In this document: in pieces, positions 14,997 through 22,249 of the stretch | Position numbering within the stretch: position 1 is the first letter of the stretch | How the letters are laid out: each line of letters starts with the position of its first letter | Source of the DNA: Flavobacterium psychrophilum | GTDB lineage: Bacteria; Bacteroidota; Bacteroidia; Flavobacteriales; Flavobacteriaceae | Length of the DNA: 27,357 nt | NCBI GenBank assembly: GCA_945878515.1 | Contig: CAMCTL010000028.1 | Coordinates: 1-27,357, forward strand | Direction of reading: 5' to 3' | The notes under the pieces: model-generated | What the model was told of the DNA's origin: nothing | The model's database searches: none | What the model saw: the letters and a program-made list of their open reading frames with translations, nothing else | Translations under genes and position numbers: made by a program

Positions 14997-15800
14997 TTAA
15001 ATATTTTCTAGAAATTTAGTCACCAATTCTACTGTTTCTTTTGGTGCACTCATGTGTGGGCAATGTCCTTTTGCCTCCATAAAAACAATTACGCTATTTT
15101 GTAAGTGTTCATTCACATATTTTCCCACAGCTTCGGGTGCAATTACATCGGAAGTACATTGTAAAATAAGCGTTCTTGTTGTCAATTTTAACAAATCCTT
15201 ACGATTATCTCCTAAAAAAGTAACGTTTGCAAAATGTTTTGCTATTTCAGGATTATTTCGACAAAAACTATTTGCTAATTCTTCGCTCAACTCTGGTTTA
15301 TCAACATTGCCCATAATAACAGGAGTAATGGCACTCGACCAACCTAAATAATTGCTGTCCAAAGATTCCAATAATTCATTTATATCTGTCTCATCAAAAC
15401 CACCGTAATAAGTTTCATCATTAATATAACGTGGCGATGGACCTATCATAATCAAAGTATCAAATAAGTGTGGTGCTTTGTTTACTGCCAATACACCCAT
15501 CATCGAAGCTACTGAATGTCCTATTAAAATGACATTTTTAAGGTCAAGACTTTCGCAAATTTCCACAATATCATCTGCGTAGCCTTCCAAAGATGCGTAT
15601 TTTTTGTAGTCATAAGCCAAAATATCTGATTTTCCAGATCCTACATGGTCAAAAAGTACAATTTTGTACGTGCTACTAAATGCAGGTGTAATAAATCTCC
15701 ACATATTTTGGTCGCAACCATAACCGTGTGCCATCAACATAACCTGTGTTCCTTCGCCGAGAATGGTTACATTGTTTCTTTTAATAACATCTTGTATCAT
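14997..15800 (-). CDS. RsbQ-like alpha/beta hydrolase
   Basis: 267 aa, very close in length and motifs to Bacillus RsbQ. Recognisable blocks: AHGYGCDQNMWR (oxyanion region), LFDHVGSGKSD, the nucleophile elbow IGHSVASMMG with Ser96, MIGPSPRYINDE, then YYGGFDE, LQCTSDVIAP with Asp219, and MEAKGHCPHMSAP with His246. Ser96 and Asp219 fall at the positions I recall for the RsbQ catalytic triad, and the His differs by one. RsbQ is needed for the PAS-domain phosphatase RsbP to signal energy stress, and is the bacterial relative of the plant receptors D14/KAI2. No signal peptide; cytoplasmic. Here it precedes a PAS histidine kinase by 81 bp on the same strand with no promoter seen between them, so it most likely generates or delivers a ligand for those PAS domains (inference from context). 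Confidence 0.92.
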   Translation of the reverse strand: MIQDVIKRNNVTILGEGTQVMLMAHGYGCDQNMWRFITPAFSSTYKIVLFDHVGSGKSDILAYDYKKYASLEGYADDIVEICESLDLKNVILIGHSVASMMGVLAVNKAPHLFDTLIMIGPSPRYINDETYYGGFDETDINELLESLDSNYLGWSSAITPVIMGNVDKPELSEELANSFCRNNPEIAKHFANVTFLGDNRKDLLKLTTRTLILQCTSDVIAPEAVGKYVNEHLQNSVIVFMEAKGHCPHMSAPKETVELVTKFLENI

Positions 15801-15898
15801 TTTTTTTAATTTTTAAGTTGATGTATAAAAATCTAAAGCATTGATAATAAATAATTATAGTTGGAAAGTGTACTTAAAACTTAGAAAAACTTATAGGC

Positions 15899-16162
15899 TC
15901 AATTAGAAATAGTTTTGTATTCATGACCTATATATTTTATTGGTTTTATATTGCTTTTTGAAATAGCAGCTAACTTTTTGCCTTTAGTTTGCATGAGATA
16001 CAATGTATTAATTCTCCAAAAAAGAAACCGGCGAAAAAAACGTTTCGTAGTGTTGAATCCTAAAAGTTGCATAAGAATCGCTTCAACTGTTGTACTTTCA
16101 TGTACAACTTGAAATGATGGGTTTTTATATCCGCCAAAGGAACCGCACAGCGATTTAATTAA
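15899..16162 (-). pseudogene. Possible gene remnant, 87 open codons without a proper start
   Basis: Minus strand is open from just after TAA at 16165-16163 to TGA at 15901-15899. The translation starts LIKSLCGSFGGYKNPSFQVV, continues HESTTVEAILMQLLGFNTTK and ends with a basic, aromatic tail. The first ATG is at 16072 and would give only 57 aa. Its composition looks protein-like, but I cannot assign a family. It could be the C-terminal remnant of a lost gene or chance. Confidence 0.25.
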
Positions 16163-16349
16163 TTATCCTATAAAAATATATAAAATGTATTAACAAATAT
16201 AAAAAAAATTAACAAAAAAAATATAAAATCGATGATTTAAAATTAACACTATATCTTTAGGTAATAACAACCAAAGTGTACAAGCAATACTGCAATGATT
16301 TAAAAGGCTTTAAACAAATTGTTGATTTTCAGGAATTATGTATTTCTTC

Positions 16350-16376
16350 AAAAAAAAAGAGGCTCATTTGCCTCTT
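16350..16376 (-). terminator. Minus-strand rho-independent terminator
   Basis: AAGAGGC (16357-16363) / GCCTCTT (16370-16376), loop TCATTT; the A-run at 16350-16358 is a T-run on the minus strand. It lies about 105 bp past the end of the broken 52-codon ORF. Confidence 0.75.
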
Positions 16377-16406
16377 CATATTCTCTATAAAATTTTTACG
16401 ATAAAT

Positions 16407-16438
16407 GTATAACAAGAAGCTAGCGCAGTCGGTTATAC
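16407..16438. repeat. Inverted repeat GTATAAC / GTTATAC
   Basis: 7-bp perfect arms (16407-16413, 16432-16438) enclosing a segment with GCTAGC, followed by GGGCAGCAATTGGGATTTGC. It superficially resembles an attC end pair, but the arms do not fit RYYYAAC/GTTRRRY. Confidence 0.4.
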
Positions 16439-16481
16439 GGGCAGCAATTGGGATTTGCACCAAAAAAATTAGTTTATTGTA

Positions 16482-16637
16482 TTATAACTGATTTTGAAGT
16501 TTATTCTTCTTTAAATACGTAAATACTTTATTAGTAGCTAAATCAATGTTAGCAATTACATTCCTGTCTTTTTAACTTTTATCGGCTTTTCTTTTGTAAT
16601 TAAATCTTTCCTTTATTTCGTTCCAATTTAATACCAT
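16482..16637 (-). pseudogene. Broken small ORF with one in-frame TAA
   Basis: ATG at 16637-16635 gives MVLNWNEIKERFNYKRKADK then Ser and TAA. The same frame continues KDRNVIANIDLATNKVFTYL and KKNKLQNQL to a second TAA at 16484-16482. The N-terminal LNWNEIKER resembles the start of some DNA-methyltransferase and restriction-associated proteins, but the rest does not. The frame continuity and the matching terminator at 16350-16376 argue that a 51-residue gene existed here. It may be dead or carry a base error. Confidence 0.35.
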
Positions 16638-16949
16638 GGTAAATTGTGTTTTAAGAAAAGCTAAAATACAATTTTATTTGGTTTTTTTGTTTAAATTATT
16701 ACTTGGATTGCGCTTTGGCGACCTGTGCGAGCTCAGAAAACAATTGTAGATAAACCCGCGGTTTTAAGAATATTATTTTTTTAGGGAAAGATTTTTAGGA
16801 TATATTAAAAAAATGGAGCAAATTGAATTACTGCTAAAGCATTTTAATTATTTTAAGAAATATATTGGGATTTTCTTAACAATTAATTGTTGTTTGCATT
16901 TAAAATAGTATTTTGCACTACTAGAAAACGCAATTCATTCCAAACAAAA

Positions 16950-19541
16950 ATGATTCAAGATATATCCTTAGGATTACTCCAAAACTACAAAGAGAAAATC
17001 AATTCTTATGACGAAGTCCTTGACCAAAATGGCGATGTAAAACCTTATTGGCAGGGACTTTTTGATACATTAGAATCTATTGGTATCGAAGAACTTCAAC
17101 AGCGAAACGACGAAATCATAAAAAAATTAAAAGAAAACGGGGTTACTTATAACGTTTATGATGCTAACAAAGAATCGAATCGCGCCTGGAAATTAGACCC
17201 AATTCCGTTTCTGATTCACGAATCAGAATGGAAAACCATAGAAAAAGGTTTACAACAAAGAGCGCAACTACTCGATTTGATTTTGAAAGATTTGTATGGA
17301 CCACAGTTATTGATTAAAAATGCCATTATTCCAGCTGAATTGGTTTTTGATAATTACGGTTTTCTATTGCCTTGCTTTGACATTAGGCAAAAATCGAACA
17401 AACATTTACTCAATTATGCAGTAGATTTGGCTCGTGGACCTGACGGAAAAATGTGGTTGTTGGACAATCGAACTCAATCTCCATCTGGAGCTGGTTATGC
17501 ACTGGAGAACAGAATTGTGATGAGTAAAGTATTTCCAGAACTAAATAAAAAAACCTTTCGAAAAAGACTTTCTCCTTATTTTAGTCAATGGCAACAAACG
17601 GTTGATACCATTGGAAACCATACCAATGAAAATCCTAATGTGGTTTTCCTGACTCCGGGCGCTGGAAACGAAACCTATTTTGAACACGTTTATCTTTCTT
17701 CTTATTTGGGATATACTTTGGTGCAAGGCAATGATTTGTTGGTACGAGATGGTTTTGTTTGGCTCAAATCTATAGACCAACTAGAGCGTGTCGATGTAAT
17801 AATCAAACGTTTGGATGACAGCTGGTGCGATCCTTTAGAACTTCGAAGAGATTCTTTGCTTGGAATTCCTGGTTTATTGCAAGTCATTCGATTGGGAAAT
17901 ATTTCAGTTGTCAATCCTCCAGGAACAAGTATCTTAGAAAATTATGGTTTAATGGCATTTATGCAAAATGCCTGCAAATTTCTATTGAATGAACCTTTGC
18001 TGATGTCCTCTGTTGCCACTTGGTGGTGCGGACAGACCAAAGAATTAAGTTTTGTTTTAGAAAATTTACCCAAATTAATCATTAAAAAAACCAATAGAAA
18101 GCAAGGATTTAGATCCATTTATGGCCGATTATTGAACGAAGATGAACTCGAAAATTTAAAGCACCAAATTCTTAAAAGTCCAAAAGATTTTGTGGCGCAA
18201 GAGGAAGTGAGTTTGTCTACTACTCCAGCTTTTATTAATGGCGTTATAGAACCTCGTTTTGCGGCTTTGCGTGCTTTTTTAATTGCAGATGGAGACGAAT
18301 ATAAAGTAATGCAAGGCGGTTTGACTCGCAGTTCGGCAGTGAAAGGAAAGTTTGAAATATCCAATCGTTTTGGAGGAATATCCAAAGATACTTGGATTAT
18401 TTCGGATGTGCCAATAACGTACCAAGAACAAAATGTAGAGCGAAAATTTACAGTGGGTCAACTAAAAAATTCACTAACTAGTAGAAATGCCGAAAATTTA
18501 TTTTGGGTAGGACGTCTATGCGAAAGAACAATGGCGTTAAGAAGTTTTCTGAAAATTATCCTCAACAGGCTCAACGAAAACGTGACCAAACAAGGCAATA
18601 AACAACCAGATTTTTTGGTGGTTTTATTAAAAGCGATAACCCATCTTACTCAAACTTATCCCGGATTTGTGGGCAAAGAAATTAGCGATGACGAAGTTTT
18701 TGACAACGACGCTATTTTTGAAGACCCGATTGCCGAGTTGCTGCTATTAATCAATGATACAAAAAAAGCTGGTTCGGTGGTTTATAATATTCAATCTCTT
18801 TTGAACACTATTAATCAAGTTAGCGAAAAATGGAATCACGATACCCGTCGCATCATCAACCTTGTTGAAGACAGTCTTATTGCGCTTAAAAAAACCAACA
18901 ATACCAACATTAATTCCGTTAACCACAGTTTAGATAAATTGCATATTCGCCTTTTTTCATTTTATGGTAATATCTATGAAACTTTACCGCGGGACAATGG
19001 TTTTTACCTACTTGAAACTGGCAAAAATGTAGAGCGAATTTTATCCCTTTTGTCTGTTTTCCGTGCAACTTTGAATTTCAAAAAACCCGAAGAAGAAGAG
19101 GCACTATTAATGGAAGCCATTCTGGAAAATCATCATTTATTGGCACAATATAGAAATATTTACAAATCGCACTTGAGTTTGAAAGCCGTTATCAATATGG
19201 TTTTTTTGGAAAAGAACTTGCCTTATACGCTTTCTTTTTTGTTGGATACACTTTCGTATTATTTATCAAAACTTCCTAAAACCAATGATCCAAACCGATT
19301 GAGCATTGCCGAAAAATCCGTTTTGGAGGCGAGCACGATTGTCAAATTAATTGATGCCGATGTTTTGATTCAAGTGGATGTGGAAACGGATTTTCGACCC
19401 AAATTAGACGAAACCTTGTCCAAAGTTTTTGAACATATTTGCAATGTATCAGTTAATCTATCGAGTTTGTATTTCAACCATTCGGTTATGCAACATTCGG
19501 TTTTAGAAATCCTAGAAAATATTGACACTGATGAAATATAA
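16950..19541 (+). CDS. Circularly permuted ATP-grasp protein fused to alpha-E domain
   Basis: 863 aa from the ATG at 16950. The frame extends 21 codons upstream to a TTG at 16887, but MIQDISLGLLQNYKEK is the family-like start. Residues about 10-490 are the circularly permuted type 2 ATP-grasp (DUF404/DUF407): SPSGAGYALENR near 177-188, then FLTPGAGNETYFEH, a GNDLLVRDG segment, KRLDDSWCDPLELR and VVNPPGTSILENYG. Residues about 508-850 are the helical alpha-E (DUF403) domain, opening SLTSRNAENLFWVGRLCER. These are usually two adjacent genes; here they are one. Members are thought to be carboxylate-amine ligases forming peptide-like bonds, working with transglutaminase-like and sometimes Anbu-like peptidases; the substrate is unknown. 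The stop overlaps the next ATG by 11 nt (ATGAAATATAA), so the two are translationally coupled. Confidence 0.92.
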   Translation: MIQDISLGLLQNYKEKINSYDEVLDQNGDVKPYWQGLFDTLESIGIEELQQRNDEIIKKLKENGVTYNVYDANKESNRAWKLDPIPFLIHESEWKTIEKGLQQRAQLLDLILKDLYGPQLLIKNAIIPAELVFDNYGFLLPCFDIRQKSNKHLLNYAVDLARGPDGKMWLLDNRTQSPSGAGYALENRIVMSKVFPELNKKTFRKRLSPYFSQWQQTVDTIGNHTNENPNVVFLTPGAGNETYFEHVYLSSYLGYTLVQGNDLLVRDGFVWLKSIDQLERVDVIIKRLDDSWCDPLELRRDSLLGIPGLLQVIRLGNISVVNPPGTSILENYGLMAFMQNACKFLLNEPLLMSSVATWWCGQTKELSFVLENLPKLIIKKTNRKQGFRSIYGRLLNEDELENLKHQILKSPKDFVAQEEVSLSTTPAFINGVIEPRFAALRAFLIADGDEYKVMQGGLTRSSAVKGKFEISNRFGGISKDTWIISDVPITYQEQNVERKFTVGQLKNSLTSRNAENLFWVGRLCERTMALRSFLKIILNRLNENVTKQGNKQPDFLVVLLKAITHLTQTYPGFVGKEISDDEVFDNDAIFEDPIAELLLLINDTKKAGSVVYNIQSLLNTINQVSEKWNHDTRRIINLVEDSLIALKKTNNTNINSVNHSLDKLHIRLFSFYGNIYETLPRDNGFYLLETGKNVERILSLLSVFRATLNFKKPEEEEALLMEAILENHHLLAQYRNIYKSHLSLKAVINMVFLEKNLPYTLSFLLDTLSYYLSKLPKTNDPNRLSIAEKSVLEASTIVKLIDADVLIQVDVETDFRPKLDETLSKVFEHICNVSVNLSSLYFNHSVMQHSVLEILENIDTDEI

Positions 19542-20400
19542 ATTAAAACATCAAACTCTTTACACTTATACCAACGTGGTACATCATTACCAAGGTATTC
19601 TTTGCTTGCAACCCAGAAATTCATCCAAACAAGTTTGTACTAATTTTAAATTAGAGATTGAGCCAAAACCTTCTAAGATTTATTCCAGAACAGATTATTT
19701 TGGAAATATCCAACATTATTTTTCAATACATGAATCGCATAAGTCCTTAAGAGTTACCGTTTCTAGCGAAATCGAAGTGTTGCAAAATATTGTACAACCC
19801 ATAAACCCGATTACTTGCGAGGAAGCCAGGCAAAAATTTATTACCAATCTTCCTATCAAAATTGAAGTGTTACAATATTTACTTCCAAGCCAATTCATTA
19901 GTTGGGACAAAGAAATTATAGCTTTTGCTGAAACTTGCTTAAAACCAGACACCTCACTTTTTGAAGCGGTTTTGGATTTAATAAAAAAAATATATACCGA
20001 ATTTCAGTTCAAATCGGGTGCAACAAATGTGAATACACCTTTAACAACAGTACTTAAAGAACGAAAAGGTGTTTGCCAAGATTTTTCCCATTTGGCGATT
20101 GCCAGTTTAAGAAGTGTTGGAATTCCAGCCAAATATGTTAGCGGTTATATCGAAACCTTGCCGCCAAAAGGCAAGCCCAAACTAGAAGGTTCCGATGCTT
20201 CTCATGCTTGGATTTCGGTTTATATTCCAGAAATGGGTTGGTGCGAATTTGACCCGACCAACAATATGATTCCACAGCAACGCCATATTGTAACGGCCTA
20301 CGGAAGAGATTTTGCTGATGTTTCGCCACTAAAAGGAATTATCTTTAGTTCAGGAGATCATAAGGTCAAAGTGGAAGTTGATGTGGTGCCAATTTTTTGA
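19531..20400 (+). CDS. Transglutaminase-like cysteine protein, bacterial N-terminal type
   Basis: 289 aa from the ATG at 19531, which overlaps the upstream stop; a TTG at 19522 is a less likely start. Residues 1-80 form the bacterial transglutaminase-like N-terminal beta domain (MKYKLKHQTLYTYTNVVHHY, LCLQPRNS). The C-terminal core has the Cys-His-Asp triad: Cys182 in RKGVCQDFSHLA, His225 in SDASHAWISVYI and Asp241 in GWCEFDPTNN, followed by TAYGRDFADVSPLKG, a strong marker of this subfamily (COG1305). Such proteins can act as peptidases or amidases. The coupling to an ATP-grasp/alpha-E ligase suggests that it processes or reverses the ligase product. No signal peptide, so cytoplasmic. No terminator-like hairpin is evident immediately after it. 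Confidence 0.92.
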   Translation: MKYKLKHQTLYTYTNVVHHYQGILCLQPRNSSKQVCTNFKLEIEPKPSKIYSRTDYFGNIQHYFSIHESHKSLRVTVSSEIEVLQNIVQPINPITCEEARQKFITNLPIKIEVLQYLLPSQFISWDKEIIAFAETCLKPDTSLFEAVLDLIKKIYTEFQFKSGATNVNTPLTTVLKERKGVCQDFSHLAIASLRSVGIPAKYVSGYIETLPPKGKPKLEGSDASHAWISVYIPEMGWCEFDPTNNMIPQQRHIVTAYGRDFADVSPLKGIIFSSGDHKVKVEVDVVPIF

Positions 20401-20541
20401 GATTATATATCGAGGTCTAAATGAAGTTTGGTAAATAAACTACGGTCGACTACAAGTTCATAATTCATAAAAGCAATTGGAATCGCATGGATTAATCCAA
20501 TAATTGAGTTTTCAAAAATAGGATTGACCAATTATTTTTGT

Positions 20542-20703
20542 TTATTTTTTTATTGCTACTTTCGGCAAACCTGCCTTTGCCAAAATTTCGTTTGCTTTTT
20601 TTAATTTTTCAGGAAACAACAATACTTTCCCTTTAAATTCCTCTAATTTTTTATCAAAAACAATAATCGGCACTTTTGATTGATTTAATTCATCTATTGT
20701 CAT
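20542..20703 (-). CDS. Small protein, 53 aa, partner of the DUF6934-like gene
   Basis: Reads MTIDELNQSKVPIIVFDKKL, then EEFKGKVLLFPEKLKKANEI and LAKAGLPKVAIKK, stop TAA at 20544-20542. Amphipathic, basic at the C-terminus, no signal peptide. Its ATG at 20703 lies 20 nt past the stop of the 143-aa gene at 20724, so the two form a compact operon. The size pairing (53 and 143 aa) and position in an otherwise accessory stretch resemble small bicistronic modules such as toxin-antitoxin pairs, but no toxin motif is seen and this remains a guess. Confidence 0.6.
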   Translation of the reverse strand: MTIDELNQSKVPIIVFDKKLEEFKGKVLLFPEKLKKANEILAKAGLPKVAIKK

Positions 20704-20723
20704 AATATATTTTCTTTTTTTGT

Positions 20724-21155
20724 TTATAAAAATGCTTCATAATCCTCGCCAACCATAAAATCATCCCATTCTCCATTACTACTTAATCCAAAAACCTTAA
20801 AATCTTCACTTATTTCAGCCAAGTTGTTTGTAATTCCCATTCTGTATAATCTTGTTCTCACTTTTGTATTTCCAGTTGCTAAAATCCATGCTTTTGGGTT
20901 TTTCTGCATAAAAGCATAAACTGTAGAAGCAACTGTTGCTAAAACTTTTAAACTATCGCCATTATTTGTGACTGAAATGTCGCTTGTAGTTTTGGTTTTG
21001 TCATCATAATTAGCAAATCCTAAATTATAAACATTTTCAGTTCCTGTTTCGGAATATTCAACTATTTTTCTAATCATTCCTTTTGGTCCCTCACTAATAA
21101 ACTCATAGTAACTCATCGAAGTTTCGGAACGATATTGATATTTAGGATACTTCAT
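20724..21155 (-). CDS. DUF6934-like conserved protein, 143 aa
   Basis: Compact soluble protein without signal peptide. It has the pattern I recall for the Bacteroidota family DUF6934: YYEFISEGPKGMIRKIVEYS near residues 16-35, YNLGFANYDD, then DISVTNNGDSLKVLATVAST (a strongly conserved NGD..KVLATVA block), then AWILATGNTKVRTRLYRMGI and LAEISEDFKVFGL, ending in a WDDF...YEAFL segment. Function unknown. The family name is from memory and unverified. A TAAATTTG box (21185-21178, minus) lies 22 nt upstream; the 53-aa gene follows by 20 nt. Typically found as an accessory gene in variable positions. Confidence 0.75.
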   Translation of the reverse strand: MKYPKYQYRSETSMSYYEFISEGPKGMIRKIVEYSETGTENVYNLGFANYDDKTKTTSDISVTNNGDSLKVLATVASTVYAFMQKNPKAWILATGNTKVRTRLYRMGITNNLAEISEDFKVFGLSSNGEWDDFMVGEDYEAFL

Positions 21156-21177
21156 CTATCGCTTTAAAATTACTGAA

Positions 21178-21185
21178 CAAATTTA
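21178..21185 (-). promoter_or_regulatory. -7 box of the DUF6934-like operon
   Basis: Minus-strand TAAATTTG, 22 nt before the ATG at 21155. Confidence 0.45.
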
Positions 21186-21246
21186 TAAAATATTTTCTCT
21201 TAAATCGGCTTCAGTCTTGATTTAACATAACTGACCATTAAGCTAG

Positions 21247-22026
21247 TTAACCTTTGTCTAAAATCATACGAGAAATCTTTAAAACTACCGCTCTTGGAAC
21301 AAACCGAAGCGATGTTGCTAAAATAGTATTCATGATGCCGTGAATTGCAACGGTCTTCCCTTTTATCATGGCATTATAACCATATTTTGCAACTTCTTTC
21401 GATGTAGGTAAATTTTTATTGTTAAAGAGTTTACTATTGTCCATACTTGCCGCAGTTTGGAAACCAGAAGTTGTAGGTCCAGGACAAAGCGCAGTTACAG
21501 AAACGCCTTTACTGCTTACTTCGTTGCTTAATGCTTCGCTAAAGCTTAAAACATAAGCTTTGGTAGCAAAATATACTGCCATCATCGGGCCGGGTTGGAA
21601 TGCAGCCGTAGAAGCTAAATTCATAATTTTTCCGCTTCGTCTTTTTACCATATCTTGAAGATATAATTTTGTAAATAAAGTCAGTGTACTAATATTCAAG
21701 TGAATCATTTCTGATTCCTTATTCCAGTCGGTTTCAGCAAAAAGTCCAAAGTCGCCAAAGCCTGCATTGTTAATCAAAATATCAATTTGGATGTTTTGAT
21801 TATTGGTTTCATCATAAACTTCTCTGGCTGAATTGATTGCCGAAAGATCTTTGCCGATGGTGTAAACTACAATCTTAAATTCCTTTTCTAACTCGTTTTT
21901 AAGTTCGTCTAATTTAGATTTATTACGAGCTACTAAAACCAAATCGCCACCTTTAGAGGCGTGAATTCTTGCTAATTCTAATCCAATCCCGTTAGATGCA
22001 CCCGTAATTAATGCTGTATTTTTCAT
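21247..22026 (-). CDS. Short-chain dehydrogenase/reductase (classical SDR)
   Basis: 259 aa, classical NAD(P)-dependent SDR. Cofactor motif TGASNGIG at 8-15, VARN at 32-35 (the Arg after a basic pocket favours NADPH), NNAG at 86-89, structural Asn111, and the catalytic Ser139, Tyr152 and Lys156 in the order LASTAAFQPGPMMAVYFATK. CPGPTTSGF follows, as in the DltE/YqjQ-like branch. The C-terminal hydrophobic stretch (ILATSLRFVPRAVVLKISRMIL) suggests membrane association, as in related fatty-aldehyde or ketosteroid-type SDRs. The substrate cannot be deduced. A TACTTTTG box (22110-22103, minus) is about 77 nt upstream. Confidence 0.92.
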   Translation of the reverse strand: MKNTALITGASNGIGLELARIHASKGGDLVLVARNKSKLDELKNELEKEFKIVVYTIGKDLSAINSAREVYDETNNQNIQIDILINNAGFGDFGLFAETDWNKESEMIHLNISTLTLFTKLYLQDMVKRRSGKIMNLASTAAFQPGPMMAVYFATKAYVLSFSEALSNEVSSKGVSVTALCPGPTTSGFQTAASMDNSKLFNNKNLPTSKEVAKYGYNAMIKGKTVAIHGIMNTILATSLRFVPRAVVLKISRMILDKG

Positions 22027-22102
22027 TATCTAAAGTATAAAAGTTAACTATTGGTTTATGTGTAATTATAACAAAGTGAAAAAGTTATAATTTAATGCAG
22101 TA

Positions 22103-22110
22103 CAAAAGTA
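22103..22110 (-). promoter_or_regulatory. Putative -7 box of the SDR gene
   Basis: Minus-strand TACTTTTG, fitting TAnnTTTG. Confidence 0.35.
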
Positions 22111-22216
22111 TCAAAAAATAAATACCGTTAGCTAGTATAATATCATTTTATAATGTACGATGATATTTTATAATTAACTTGGTCATTAAAGCGCTAAAAA
22201 ATGGTTCATTATTTAG

Positions 22217-22224
22217 TATATTTG
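22217..22224 (+). promoter_or_regulatory. -7 box of the protein-glutaminase-like gene
   Basis: TATATTTG; predicted transcription start near 22230, downstream of the out-of-frame ATG at 22201. Confidence 0.5.
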
Positions 22225-22249
22225 ACCTTAAAAAAAACCAAACAAAGCT

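Larger units (their letters stand above)
15801..16949. other. Gene-poor relic region between the RsbQ operon and the ATP-grasp gene
   Basis: About 1.15 kb. It contains an open but start-less frame (15899-16162, minus), a minus-strand terminator (16350-16376), an inverted-repeat motif (16407-16438) and a broken 52-codon ORF (16482-16637, minus). A 31-codon frame from ATG 16813 is not credible. The rest is AT-rich with no signal that I can name. Confidence 0.6.

Noticed and set aside
16407..16438. Integron attC-like site
   Set aside because: Arms GTATAAC/GTTATAC do not satisfy RYYYAAC/GTTRRRY, and there is no integrase or cassette array.
16401..16462. Possible degenerate tRNA (TAGCGCAGTCGGTTA resembles a D-arm)
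   Set aside because: No matching acceptor, anticodon or T arm could be assembled.
16887..16949. TTG start extending the ATP-grasp protein by 21 residues
   Set aside because: The extra residues are not family-like, whereas the ATG at 16950 gives a typical N-terminus.
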